Positions 43,181-52,231 of a DNA stretch of 64,000 nt are shown piece by piece. The notes under the pieces were generated by a model, which saw only the letters and a program-made list of their open reading frames with translations, had not been told where the DNA came from and made no database searches. The first letter of the stretch is position 1, and the number at the start of each line of letters is the position of its first letter. Source of the DNA: Desulfosporosinus youngiae DSM 17734 (GTDB lineage: Bacteria > Bacillota > Desulfitobacteriia > Desulfitobacteriales > Desulfitobacteriaceae); assembly GCF_000244895.1 (NCBI RefSeq), contig NZ_CM001441.1:5371417-5435416 (forward strand). The letters are read 5' to 3'. The position numbers were made by a program, and so were the translations under genes.

Positions 43181-44206
43181 TTAGAATGTTCCTCCATCCA
43201 CAATGGATACCATCAACCTATTTCCATTGGCCGAGTCATAGACAAGACTGCTGGCATCAATATTGGCCTCAATGCCCGTGCTGTTGACGAGGATTCCTTT
43301 CCCAGCTTTAGCGCTAACCGAAGTCGAAGCAACGGAGATCCCGTTCCCCGCCCCTACCGTCAATGTCACTGTGTCGGCCTGCCCGCCCCCCGTTAAACCA
43401 TTGCCGGCAGTAATCGTCTGCAGGGCTCCACCGGTTCTTACCCAAGCTGTCCCGTTCCAGCTGTAGATTTTTTGTTCCTCATCAACGTAGCAGGTCCACC
43501 CAATCTGAGGCGGGTAATAGGACCAGGCTCCTGATGCATATTCGGCAATTTGATCCTGTTTCCCGGACCACACACCCGTTGCGCCGCTGGGGATGATATA
43601 GCGATCTCCGGTCACTGGACTGCCCGGTGGGGCTGTAGTGGTACGATTCTTCACACTGGCTTGAGGTTCGATGTTGTGCTTAGCTAATTCAATTTCATTA
43701 CCAATTTTTTGAGCACTCCATAAGTCGGTTATGGCTGTCCCCGAGTCATTGATAAGGCGGTGTTTAGCCGCATCGTCAATATGAGATTTTATTTCAGCCG
43801 CAGTTTTCGTGTTAGTACCATCTGATACTTTGTTAACCTGGCCGTTGGTTATGTCTGATTTTTTAACCTTTGCATAGGTTGTTCCATCAGACACATCATC
43901 CAAGGTTCCGGTTAAATCTGTTATCTTTTGGGCGTTAACACGCTGCCAGGCCGAAACCGTATCAAAATACAGATAGCCTGCATTGGTGCCACTGGTGACA
44001 TAGTAAAGCCGCCCTAATGTCCCAGCATTGGGCCGGGCCGCTTCTGTCCCAGATAGTGCTCTGCCGACAAAAACATTGGCAGTGCCGTCCCCGATGTAAA
44101 CTTCCTTAGTATCTGTGCAAAACCCCATCTCTCCTGATGACAAAGCACCTAGGGCCACTAGCTCGGGCTTGGTACCTCGGCGAATTTTAATTGTTTGTGC
44201 CGCCAA
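43181..44206 (-). CDS. Tail fibre-like protein with MTD-type N-terminus and DUF2793-like middle
   Basis: 341 residues, same length as 9830-10855 and similar throughout (IKIRRGTKPELVALGALSSG; PPGSPVTGDRYIIPSGATG; GGGQADTVTLTV). Baseplate-rim fibre by inference. It begins ten bases from the downstream gene and shares its overlapping ribosome site. Confidence 0.7.
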   Translation of the reverse strand: MAAQTIKIRRGTKPELVALGALSSGEMGFCTDTKEVYIGDGTANVFVGRALSGTEAARPNAGTLGRLYYVTSGTNAGYLYFDTVSAWQRVNAQKITDLTGTLDDVSDGTTYAKVKKSDITNGQVNKVSDGTNTKTAAEIKSHIDDAAKHRLINDSGTAITDLWSAQKIGNEIELAKHNIEPQASVKNRTTTAPPGSPVTGDRYIIPSGATGVWSGKQDQIAEYASGAWSYYPPQIGWTCYVDEEQKIYSWNGTAWVRTGGALQTITAGNGLTGGGQADTVTLTVGAGNGISVASTSVSAKAGKGILVNSTGIEANIDASSLVYDSANGNRLMVSIVDGGTF

Positions 44207-44209
44207 TGG

Positions 44210-44626
44210 TTATACCTCCTCTCTAATAAATCCACCGCCGTCGATGATTCCTGTTGCTTTATATCTCTCTATCTCTGCTTGGGTTCGAATCAGACTGTCT
44301 TGTAAATTGTTAACATCCTCCGCCTCTACCATATCCCCGGGGGTCTCATAGGTAACATAGACCGTCTCTGTTTGGGCGAAGATTTTAATCGAACGTTTCC
44401 AAGGCGTCTCAGAAGGAATGGATACAATGAAGTTTGTCACTGGGATACCTGTAAACTGTGGTCCTGTGTAAACTCTGATTGTGCTGTTCGTAATGTTGTC
44501 GTGACCTAAGAAACCCTGGTACACCCCGCCATTAATAGGCAGCTCTTCTTCAACCGTGTAAACGCTGCCGTCCGACTTCTTGTTAAGTTTTTCGGTAAAT
44601 TGGTCAATCTGATCCGGATAAGGCAT
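44210..44626 (-). CDS. Conserved baseplate-region protein
   Basis: 138 residues from ATG 44626 (MPYPDQIDQFTEKL). The longer frame to 44695 would run into the baseplate J gene and is not conserved in locus A. Same unknown family as 10859-11275. Confidence 0.65.
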   Translation of the reverse strand: MPYPDQIDQFTEKLNKKSDGSVYTVEEELPINGGVYQGFLGHDNITNSTIRVYTGPQFTGIPVTNFIVSIPSETPWKRSIKIFAQTETVYVTYETPGDMVEAEDVNNLQDSLIRTQAEIERYKATGIIDGGGFIREEV

Positions 44627-44630
44627 AGTT

Positions 44631-45668
44631 TTACACCCCCAGTTCCACGGTCCCAAATACCGGGATTTCTTCGTCCGCCAGAGCGATATTGGCACTGCCG
44701 CCGTTGACTAGCAACGTAGTATAGTCGATGACACCTGGTGTGCTAAGGAGCAGGTTCCCAATCTTGGCATAACTGACATAGGTGTTGATAAAAGCTGTAT
44801 CCTGCAGATAGCTTTCCACCTCTACCTTAAAAGCGTCCGTTACACCTTGGATAGCATAGCCGGATGCTAAAACGGCAGTCGCCGTAACACTGATCTCTTT
44901 AGCTGCTGCCGAAACGACGGTCACAGCGGCTCCAATAGGGCGTACGGTCTCAACATAGTCTGATACAGCGTCCACCAAAGTGGAGGTAGCTGGCTGCTTT
45001 TCAGCATCAACAATGACAACCTTTACCGTCCCTGACCCCTCCCAAAGTGGAAAGACCTTAGCGCCTCCCACTCCAGCCACTTCAGACGCCCACTGCCGAT
45101 ATTGAGCAGCATTCCCAGACGTTGCCGGCTGACGAACCCGCTGTAGATAGCGCTGCCTGAGGCTGTCGTCGGTTTCTGCATTCGTTCCCGGAATGAGAAT
45201 GTCGGACAGCTCGGCCTGCACCAACCCGGGGATATAGTCAATCGGCATCAGCGTACCAAAGTATTGATTGCCGACAGTACCGGCAGTTTCGCACTCCAGA
45301 ATATACTGACCCGACGCGATTTTTTCTTTGGCAGCATACCTTACCTGCTCAATGGAAAAGCGGCTGCCGATGGCCACATCCAGCGGGGTATCATTTTGCC
45401 CGTAAAACATTGCCTTCCGCTGGGCCTTCGTGGCGACTCTACGAGTAACCCCATAATCCATCGTCCTTAATTCCAGGTAATCTCCGCTTGATGTTTGAGC
45501 CGAGAATAGCCTTAGGTTGACTTCCAATTCTGCATAAGCCTGGGCCAGTTCTGCTGCAGCCGGGGATAAGGCGTCATAAATAATGCTGCCCTCACGTTTG
45601 TCCAGATCCCCAGGCACCCGGTCTAACATTCTGTCCAAGATGGACTCATACGTTTGGCCCTCATACAC
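44631..45668 (-). CDS. xkdT: Baseplate protein J (XkdT)
   Basis: 345 residues, identical in length to the locus A copy. MLDRVPGDLDKREGSIIYDA and DDSLRQRYLQRVRQPATSGN are family landmarks. Ends of the two copies are the most alike. Confidence 0.92.
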   Translation of the reverse strand: MYEGQTYESILDRMLDRVPGDLDKREGSIIYDALSPAAAELAQAYAELEVNLRLFSAQTSSGDYLELRTMDYGVTRRVATKAQRKAMFYGQNDTPLDVAIGSRFSIEQVRYAAKEKIASGQYILECETAGTVGNQYFGTLMPIDYIPGLVQAELSDILIPGTNAETDDSLRQRYLQRVRQPATSGNAAQYRQWASEVAGVGGAKVFPLWEGSGTVKVVIVDAEKQPATSTLVDAVSDYVETVRPIGAAVTVVSAAAKEISVTATAVLASGYAIQGVTDAFKVEVESYLQDTAFINTYVSYAKIGNLLLSTPGVIDYTTLLVNGGSANIALADEEIPVFGTVELGV

Positions 45669-46070
45669 TTACACCCTCACCTCCTGAGTTATCTCAAAAC
45701 TCCCGTATTTGCTGATAACTGTGCACTCAATGAGCAGACCATCTCCCGTGACTGTAGTCCGTATATTCTCAACGCCGGTGATTCGGTCATCCTGGGTTAA
45801 CGCTTCTCTGACCATGCGGGCAGCCTCTGATTTTACAAAGACCGGATTCATTCCGACTAACTTCTCTATCTCAGAGCCGTAGTTTGTTGTGTAGATTAAG
45901 TGATGATAACGAGGCGTCCCCAGGATCTTAAAGACAGCCTGTTTGACCGCCTCAAGGCCGTCCAGTCTGCCGGCAATTCGTTCTTTAGCTGCATCCAGCT
46001 TCCATGTGAGGGATGGCTGCTCCGTTTCTTCAATCACACCGTTGTTGATGCTTCCGCCGGTCGGTATCAT
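45669..46070 (-). CDS. xkdS: Baseplate protein XkdS (DUF2634)
   Basis: 133 residues; PSLTWKLDAAKERIAGRLDG and REALTQDDRITGVENI match 12318-12719. gp25-like connector. Directly joined to XkdT and overlapping XkdR by 4 bases. Confidence 0.88.
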   Translation of the reverse strand: MIPTGGSINNGVIEETEQPSLTWKLDAAKERIAGRLDGLEAVKQAVFKILGTPRYHHLIYTTNYGSEIEKLVGMNPVFVKSEAARMVREALTQDDRITGVENIRTTVTGDGLLIECTVISKYGSFEITQEVRV

Positions 46071-46423
46071 GTTGTCACCACCTTGTCTAAGATTACAAAT
46101 TTCTGCCCGCCTTGGACCCTGAGCAGCAGGACTTTGTCCCCCACCTTAAGCCCAGGGCGGATGATCAGTTTAGTTGTCAGGGCCGTAGCTGTGGTTCTTG
46201 ATGATCCATCATCAGTGTACTGATGAGAGTGTGTCAGGTCGACTTCATACCGGGTTAAACTTTCCGGCACAATTAAAAAATCCGCCGGCAGTGTAAAGCG
46301 TTGGTCGACTTTCACACTCAGCGGACTTATGGTTAGTATCTCTCCAAACATAACATTCACAGGGTTTGATGCCCCTACAGCATCTATCCCCGCAGCTTTT
46401 ATTACATCCAATAAGCTTGCCAT
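46067..46423 (-). CDS. xkdR: Baseplate protein XkdR (DUF2577)
   Basis: 118 residues; QRFTLPADFLIVPESL and LLLRVQGGQKFVILD shared with 12716-13072. Hub or spike part by family analogy. Confidence 0.85.
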   Translation of the reverse strand: MASLLDVIKAAGIDAVGASNPVNVMFGEILTISPLSVKVDQRFTLPADFLIVPESLTRYEVDLTHSHQYTDDGSSRTTATALTTKLIIRPGLKVGDKVLLLRVQGGQKFVILDKVVTT

Positions 46424-47409
46424 TATACCACCTTCATAATTGCTTTAAGTTCCAGGCTCATCGTATGGTCTGCACCTTCGAAATAATGCTTACATTCATC
46501 CACTAAAAAGGGCTGATTGATTTCGTACTCTTGAATCTGTATCCTTAGATAACTCCCGGCCCTTACTCGGAGATCACCGATAGCTTCGATTTTCAGCGTC
46601 CTTGATTCCCGGTTTTTCAATGTGACCAGACTATCGAGCAGCTCATTAATCTGAGCATCGTTCATGTTTTCATCCACACTTTGATAGAGCTGCAACACGC
46701 CCCACTTAGCCATATTGGCGCTGTCTTGGGCCTGATAGATTTCGCGCTTGCCGCTTTCCTTGTTGTCTTTGTAAAGCTTAATTTTATTGTAGGTGTCATC
46801 ATCAATGGATATCTTGTGACTATAATCGGTCATGAGGCTGGCATCGCCAATGATGAAATCCAGCAGTAAGTCCTCAATATTCCGCACCGACAAAGCTCCA
46901 AAGTCATCGAAGAACACATAATTTTTGCCAGCATTCATCAGAGTTAAATCTAAGGCTTTGCAGATCGTATCGAAAAGCTTTTGGTCATTTTGGGACATCG
47001 TCGGAATTATATACCCCGTATCATCGATCCGCCCAAGTTTGAGCTTGAAGTCGGCGGCAATGGTTTTAATGACCTCAGAGGCTGTGACGTTTGCAAAGAC
47101 ATAGGTTTCATTCGCCATGAGGTACCGTAGTTGATCATAGCAAGTAATCTTAACTGCCTCGTCCCTTCCCCCTTCAATGGAAAAGACATAGCCGTAGAAG
47201 ACATTGACACCATCCTCAACTTCCTGGACCCGGACAATATCTCCATTGCTGTACTTGAAGGCTGCATCTTGCCCTAAAGCGTTTTTGATTAGCGTAAACT
47301 CCAGGCTGCCGGCTTTGCCGATCCTGCTCGTTTTCCAGGTGACGTCCGAGACAATCTGAGAGATATCCCACACGTTTCCATCTTTGTTATCGATCAGTAT
47401 TTTTAGCAC
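46423..47409 (-). CDS. xkdQ: Baseplate hub protein XkdQ
   Basis: 328 residues, colinear with 13072-14058 (LIDNKDGNVWDISQIV; VTWKTSRIGKAGSLEFTL; KSGKREIYQAQDS region). Hub that holds the spike. Confidence 0.88.
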   Translation of the reverse strand: MLKILIDNKDGNVWDISQIVSDVTWKTSRIGKAGSLEFTLIKNALGQDAAFKYSNGDIVRVQEVEDGVNVFYGYVFSIEGGRDEAVKITCYDQLRYLMANETYVFANVTASEVIKTIAADFKLKLGRIDDTGYIIPTMSQNDQKLFDTICKALDLTLMNAGKNYVFFDDFGALSVRNIEDLLLDFIIGDASLMTDYSHKISIDDDTYNKIKLYKDNKESGKREIYQAQDSANMAKWGVLQLYQSVDENMNDAQINELLDSLVTLKNRESRTLKIEAIGDLRVRAGSYLRIQIQEYEINQPFLVDECKHYFEGADHTMSLELKAIMKVV

Positions 47410-47419
47410 AGTGCACCTC

Positions 47420-48085
47420 CTATGCCAACTTTATTACTCGGCCAACCTGCAGCCGTTTGATCTCAGCATCAGATATGCCGTTCAATGATTGTAACTCTGG
47501 CCAGCGACCTCCATTGCCTAATTGCTTCTGTGCTACAGCCCATAGAGTATCCCCGGCTGCGAGAGTATAGGTTTTAGGTGGCGGCTGCTCATTAGGCCTC
47601 GCTGGGGGCTGGGATTGGATGGCTTGAGTGGACACTGAAGCGATTGTCATTGTTTGGGCAACGACAGCCCGGCGTGCGGAGTAAGGCGTGTATCGTTTCA
47701 ATTTTAAGGTATAGTCAATATCCCCGGAGCCGGCAGATTCCTTCCAGTCAAAACCTTCAATGCTGGCCAGTGTGTTAATGTCAAACGTTTCGGAGATAAA
47801 AACAAAACGGATGGGCTCTTTAGATTCCATCCACTTTAGAATGCGTTTTACATATTCGTAAGGTAGCAACAAGGGGGAAACCGTGACAAATGGGTAGCGT
47901 TGTGCCGGGAAGAAACTGCTAAACGCATACTCTGAGAGTTTGGGGTTTTTTATGACGTTGATTTCCCCTAGGGCTACAACATCATAGGTCTTGTTATTCC
48001 CGCCCTCTCCAATTTCCAGGGCGCTGGGCATGACGGGAAGCTCAATGGTTTCTGAGTATAAGCTCAGTTTGATGCCGTAGGGCAT
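47420..48085 (-). CDS. xkdP: XkdP-like tail protein with LysM domain
   Basis: 221 residues. XkdP domain then a LysM motif (TYTLAAGDTLWAVAQKQLGN ... LNGISDAEIKRLQVGR). ATG 48085 with AGGTGATC site. Guided the choice of the shorter start in locus A. Confidence 0.85.
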   Translation of the reverse strand: MPYGIKLSLYSETIELPVMPSALEIGEGGNNKTYDVVALGEINVIKNPKLSEYAFSSFFPAQRYPFVTVSPLLLPYEYVKRILKWMESKEPIRFVFISETFDINTLASIEGFDWKESAGSGDIDYTLKLKRYTPYSARRAVVAQTMTIASVSTQAIQSQPPARPNEQPPPKTYTLAAGDTLWAVAQKQLGNGGRWPELQSLNGISDAEIKRLQVGRVIKLA

Positions 48086-48091
48086 AGGTGA

Positions 48092-48256
48092 TCACCTGCC
48101 TTTATTAATATGGCTATTCAGTATGCCTATCGCCTTACAAAAAGTGCTGCGTGACCAACCCTCTGCTGAGGCCTTTTCCAAGATGGAGGTTGCTATTTCA
48201 AGACTGTCCTGAATCTCTTGAATCGGTTTGCTTAAATCTACCGTTACGCTTACCAA
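48092..48256 (-). CDS. Small helical protein next to the tape measure gene
   Basis: 54 residues from TTG 48256 (VSVTVDLSKPIQEIQDSLEI, then a KAIGILNSHINKGR end); GGGGGAG lies eight bases upstream, inside the last codons before the tape measure stop. No equivalent frame in locus A. Function unknown. Confidence 0.5.
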   Translation of the reverse strand: MVSVTVDLSKPIQEIQDSLEIATSILEKASAEGWSRSTFCKAIGILNSHINKGR

Positions 48257-48273
48257 GCATATTCTCCCCCTTC

Positions 48274-50409
48274 TTACGCCCATGCTCCTGCCGCAGATGA
48301 AGCAATATCAGTCTCCAGCATGGTTTTAATCTTTCCTACTATAGTGTCCACGCTCTGTCCGTTGTGAATATCCCCGGTTGTGACTGCTACTGTCGGCGTC
48401 AGCGTTACAAAGTTCTGGATGTTCTTCATTTCGGCTAATTCGCGCATGATCTTTAGGTCTTCGTTGGAGATATCGACTTTATCCTTGATTTTGCCGACTT
48501 CATCCACTTTGCCTATATTGGGGATGTTGCCCAAGTCGAAATCCGTCAGCGTATTTGTTCCAAGGTTTGACAGGCTGAATTTGTCCGAAACCTTGTTGCC
48601 CCAGTCATACCCGGTGTTGAAAGCGTTAGTGTAATCGAATCGACCAGGAAGGTAATTGTGGGGATCTAATCGCGGAATCTTTATTTCTACTTCACCCACT
48701 AAGTCATCAGCCATCCCCTGAAGATCGCCCCTCCATCCATTGATTGCATCCGACAGATGCTTTCCAGTCAACGTGTCAATTGCCGAAGCTATAGTCTCTA
48801 ATATTCCTAAAACTGTATCCCCCAAGCCAACGAACAATCGGACAATGGAACCTACCGGGTCATTAAACACATTTCTAATAGATTCGGCGACCGTTGCGAT
48901 TACATTCCAGATTGTCGCGACGACATTAATAACAATTTTAAGGATCGCTAAGACGATGTTCATAATAACCGCTCCGGCGAACATGAATGCCCCTGCAATA
49001 AGCCCTGTGGCAGAATAGCTCGTGCCGGCAAATTTATTGATGGCGGCTATTACAACATAGAAGATAGCTATTAATGCGATGATGCCAACAATTATCCATG
49101 TTATAGGACATGCAAGCAAAGCCGCATTAAGTCCGTCTTGGGCTATTATTAATGCAATTATTGCCGCAGTTTCCGCCCAAGAAGCAATGGCATGCGCTCC
49201 TTTTACTGCCAAATCTTTTAAGGTCGTAAGCCACGCAATCCCCATTACCGCATTATAGGCTATTAAAGCACCCACAACTCCCCAAATAATAGGTTCAATA
49301 ATGCCCCAATTGTTTTGCACCGCATTTCCAACTAAAATCAAGCCCGAAATTAAACCGTTTATTGCACGAGCTAATATATTGATTCCAATTGTTAGATTAT
49401 CTATGAACGCGGCCCCACCAGGCGAGTTGATCAAGCTATTTATCTTCTCAATGACAGGACCAAAGGCTTTGAGTGCGTTATTTCTTAACTTATTGAACAT
49501 ATCTGCAAACGTCATAGGCATTGTCGCAAACTTTGAATTTATATCATCCGCCGCATTGAACAAGGCACCTTTAATAATGTCTGAAGTAATCGTCCCCTCT
49601 GCAGACATCTTTTTAAGCTCACCTTTGGATTTTCCCGTGAAATCAGCGATAGCGCTTGCCAGCATGGGGGCGTTTTCCATGATGCTGCGAAACTCATCAC
49701 CTTGAAGCTTTCCCGCAGCCATCGCTTGAGTGAGTTGGTACATACCGGACTGCTGTTCCATGGTGGATGAGCCACCAACCTTGAAGGATTTCTGCATAAG
49801 TTCTGTGAATCTAATAATTTCATTATTGTTGGAAAAAGCATCTCCAGCCAGGAGGCCAAGTTTTCCCACACTACTTGCCATGACGCCATAAATTCCATAC
49901 GCCCTATCTGCTGTAGCAAATATCTTGTCTTGAAGCTGCACGTCCGTTTGAGAACTATCGTTAATCAGTTTAAGTCGGGCCTGCGCTGATATATAGCTAT
50001 CACTAGTATTCATAGCTGCCCTTAGACCCATTAAACTAATATAAGTTGCTACAATCCCCTTAATATTAGAAAGCATCATGCTTGTATGGTGTGCACCATT
50101 TTGAGCCGACGCGTTGAATCTATCCTGTGCACTTGACGCTTGGTTGATAAGGCTTGCACTGCTCTGACTTGATTGGTTAAATCGTTGTTGTGCCCGAGTG
50201 GACTGGTCAATAGCCTGCCTTATGCCCGCTTCGGCTGCGGCTATTCTCTCTTGGGCTGCTACAAGCGTCCTGCCAACATTGGTATTTCGTTCGGTAGCAC
50301 TTTGCATTTGCCGCATACTTGACACCATGAGATTCATTCCCTGCGTTATGTTTTGTAGCGGCCTAGACATTGCGTCGAACATCCTCAGTGTAGCACTGAT
50401 GGTTGGCAC
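48274..50409 (-). CDS. Tail tape measure protein (XkdO-like)
   Basis: About 711 residues from GTG 50409 (VPTISATLRMFDAMSRPLQN), AAGGGGGG upstream. A coiled-coil N-terminus (residues 20-100), a tape measure N-terminal domain (GDEFRSIMENAPMLASAIAD), then several membrane-like helices around 350-500, and the conserved KVDISNEDLKIMRELAEMKN end. Longer than the locus A protein. Confidence 0.9.
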   Translation of the reverse strand: MPTISATLRMFDAMSRPLQNITQGMNLMVSSMRQMQSATERNTNVGRTLVAAQERIAAAEAGIRQAIDQSTRAQQRFNQSSQSSASLINQASSAQDRFNASAQNGAHHTSMMLSNIKGIVATYISLMGLRAAMNTSDSYISAQARLKLINDSSQTDVQLQDKIFATADRAYGIYGVMASSVGKLGLLAGDAFSNNNEIIRFTELMQKSFKVGGSSTMEQQSGMYQLTQAMAAGKLQGDEFRSIMENAPMLASAIADFTGKSKGELKKMSAEGTITSDIIKGALFNAADDINSKFATMPMTFADMFNKLRNNALKAFGPVIEKINSLINSPGGAAFIDNLTIGINILARAINGLISGLILVGNAVQNNWGIIEPIIWGVVGALIAYNAVMGIAWLTTLKDLAVKGAHAIASWAETAAIIALIIAQDGLNAALLACPITWIIVGIIALIAIFYVVIAAINKFAGTSYSATGLIAGAFMFAGAVIMNIVLAILKIVINVVATIWNVIATVAESIRNVFNDPVGSIVRLFVGLGDTVLGILETIASAIDTLTGKHLSDAINGWRGDLQGMADDLVGEVEIKIPRLDPHNYLPGRFDYTNAFNTGYDWGNKVSDKFSLSNLGTNTLTDFDLGNIPNIGKVDEVGKIKDKVDISNEDLKIMRELAEMKNIQNFVTLTPTVAVTTGDIHNGQSVDTIVGKIKTMLETDIASSAAGAWA

Positions 50410-50451
50410 AATTAATCCCCCCTTGCGTAGCATAAGAAAAAGCACCCCCCA

Positions 50452-51009
50452 TTAGGAATGCTCAGTATCGTTTTCTACAAGAAATAGTTGATAAGAATTC
50501 CCCTTTTTTATTTTTGTTAACAAGCCTTTTATTTCCAGATAATTAACAAGTCTTTGTAAACGTTCACGTTCAAAATCAGGAAATTCCCTATACAAATCTT
50601 TTTGAATATATGTACCAGTAACCCTAATGATATTCAAGATTTTTTCTTTTAGTATTTCATCTTCTCGTATTTTTTCGATTCGATTAATTATGACTTCTTC
50701 TTGACTAAAACATAGACTCTGGCTATTGTGCATTTGTTCCCACATATCAATGAAATAGACTTTCCCTCCTTTGCTTGTTTTATAACAGAACTCTTTCAAG
50801 CGATTCAATTGCGCCAAGGCAAGATATAACTTTTCTATTTCTTCTGTTGGCGTTAGGTCGAAGGCGTAATTGTATGCATCGTAAAAATCAGATTCAAGTT
50901 TTTCAATTTTAGCGTGATGCTTTAGCCAAAAACCGTCAGACAACTCTTCGTCACGCTCACTAAAGTATAACCTCTTTTTTTCAGGTTTTTTTGTATCTTC
51001 ATTATTCAT
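50452..51009 (-). CDS. Unknown cargo protein with winged-helix-like C-terminus
   Basis: 185 residues, AT-rich gene. The N-terminal 110 residues are helical (WLKHHAKIEKLESDFYDAYN). The end (ILNIIRVTGTYIQKDLYREF ... LQRLVNYLEIKGLLTKIKKG) reads like a winged helix. Absent from locus A at this position, so it was inserted between chaperone and tape measure. Divergent from the zinc-ribbon gene. Confidence 0.55.
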   Translation of the reverse strand: MNNEDTKKPEKKRLYFSERDEELSDGFWLKHHAKIEKLESDFYDAYNYAFDLTPTEEIEKLYLALAQLNRLKEFCYKTSKGGKVYFIDMWEQMHNSQSLCFSQEEVIINRIEKIREDEILKEKILNIIRVTGTYIQKDLYREFPDFERERLQRLVNYLEIKGLLTKIKKGNSYQLFLVENDTEHS

Positions 51010-51144
51010 TTCTCTTCCTGAACATTATTTCTCCTCCAATCAATGAATATTGTATCATCGAAAGGAACTTTATGCAGGATAATCGGCCCCATCACGGAGA
51101 ACTATTTAGTAAGATTATTACTCATCTATTTAGGAGGGATTTTA

Positions 51145-51549
51145 GTGAAAATCTGCCTTAATTGTGGAGATAAATTATTGGATGCAGCCAAAAAATGTCC
51201 TACGTGCAAAACAAAAGATAAAGGATTTCCAATTGTTGACTCAAACGATAAGGATACTATTAACCGCATTATTGCCGGTGTTCCTAATCCCAAAGACCTA
51301 ACAATGATCAAGCGAGATTTAGAACAAAGAAGGCAAATTGCGGCAATGGACAAAGAAGGAGTTGCCTATTGCCCCAAATGCCACTCCACATCTTTGAGCG
51401 CCAACAAAAAAGGATTTGGTATAGGAAAAGCCATCATTGGAGCTTTGGCGGCCGGTCCGATAGGTCTCGCCGCAGGGAATATCGGTGCGAAAAGAATTGA
51501 AATAACCTGCCTTAAGTGTGGCCATCAATTTATGGCTGGAGGTAAATGA
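51145..51549 (+). CDS. Zinc-ribbon protein with glycine-zipper segment (cargo)
   Basis: 134 residues from GTG 51145 with AGGAGG seven bases upstream; the longer frame has no such site. Two zinc ribbons (CLNCGDKLLDAAKKCPTC near the start; YCPKCHSTSL and CLKCGHQF at the end) flank a glycine-rich hydrophobic segment (GKAIIGALAAGPIGLAAGNI) able to enter a membrane. It runs against the late operon, so it likely has its own promoter and may be expressed in the lysogen. Confidence 0.65.
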   Translation: MKICLNCGDKLLDAAKKCPTCKTKDKGFPIVDSNDKDTINRIIAGVPNPKDLTMIKRDLEQRRQIAAMDKEGVAYCPKCHSTSLSANKKGFGIGKAIIGALAAGPIGLAAGNIGAKRIEITCLKCGHQFMAGGK

Positions 51550-51565
51550 GCCTAATTTTCTCTTC

Positions 51566-51742
51566 CTATTTCTTCTTCAACTTCGCGGCTTCTCTCTTCT
51601 CCTTTTTAACCCGGATATCGATCATGGCATAAATCATTGCTTTCTCATTTCTCGGTAGCTCCGCAAACACCCCAGGCAAAATATGAAACTCGTGGAGGGC
51701 GTAGTAAGCATAATTAGCCTCACCATCGCCCCCCTCAATCAG
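51566..51742 (-). CDS. -1 frameshift extension of the tail assembly chaperone (GT-type)
   Basis: 58 codons from CTG after slippage (LIEGGDGEANYAYYALHEFH ...) to TAG at 51566, ending VKKEKREAAKLKKK. Same length as, and clearly homologous to, the locus A extension. No start codon context of its own. The fusion would be about 195 residues. Confidence 0.85.
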   Translation of the reverse strand: MIEGGDGEANYAYYALHEFHILPGVFAELPRNEKAMIYAMIDIRVKKEKREAAKLKKK

Positions 51743-52152
51743 TTTTTTGCTTCTTCAACCAAGTCTTCCATAGTCTTGTCGTAGCCGTTGATTTCAGAAA
51801 CAATACTTGAAAGCGTGGCATATTCGCCGTCTCTCATTTTGGTTTTCATTGCATTAAGCAAGTCTTCGGCACCCAGGACTCCCCAGCTTTTCTGCAATGC
51901 TTCGCTTTTAAAATTAGGGTGCACTGTAGTCTCAATAATAATCTTTGTCATAAATGCATCATGATTTGCCTCAACAACTTTTTGCCCTTTGTGAAATGTA
52001 ATCTTGCGGCAACTTTTCCTGATTTCATCACCGGTTGTGGCCGAGATTGGCCTAAACTTCATTTTCTTTTCCTTTCCGCCAAGACTTACCGGCTTTTCAA
52101 TAATCTCGGCATCCTCAAAATCTTCCATTAAAAAATCTTGTAAATCATTCAT
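51739..52152 (-). CDS. xkdN: Tail assembly chaperone, XkdN-like (G form)
   Basis: 137 residues. Shares the plan of 17094-17516 (SWGVLGAEDLLNAMKTKMRD; YDKTMEDLVEEAKN end). Ends in GCA AAA AAC TGA, carrying the slippery heptamer in phase. Confidence 0.85.
   Translation of the reverse strand: MNDLQDFLMEDFEDAEIIEKPVSLGGKEKKMKFRPISATTGDEIRKSCRKITFHKGQKVVEANHDAFMTKIIIETTVHPNFKSEALQKSWGVLGAEDLLNAMKTKMRDGEYATLSSIVSEINGYDKTMEDLVEEAKN
51742..51748 (-). promoter_or_regulatory. Slippery heptamer A AAA AAC for -1 frameshifting
   Basis: Same heptamer and phase as in locus A, although the flanking codons (GCA instead of GTA, TGA instead of TAA) differ. That points to selection on the heptamer itself. Confidence 0.85.
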
Positions 52153-52231
52153 GCTTTATTCCTCCAATTTTTAACTAATCATTTTCAACGAAGGCAGGAA
52201 CGCCAGGTCTTTAATGATCTGACACTTTGCC

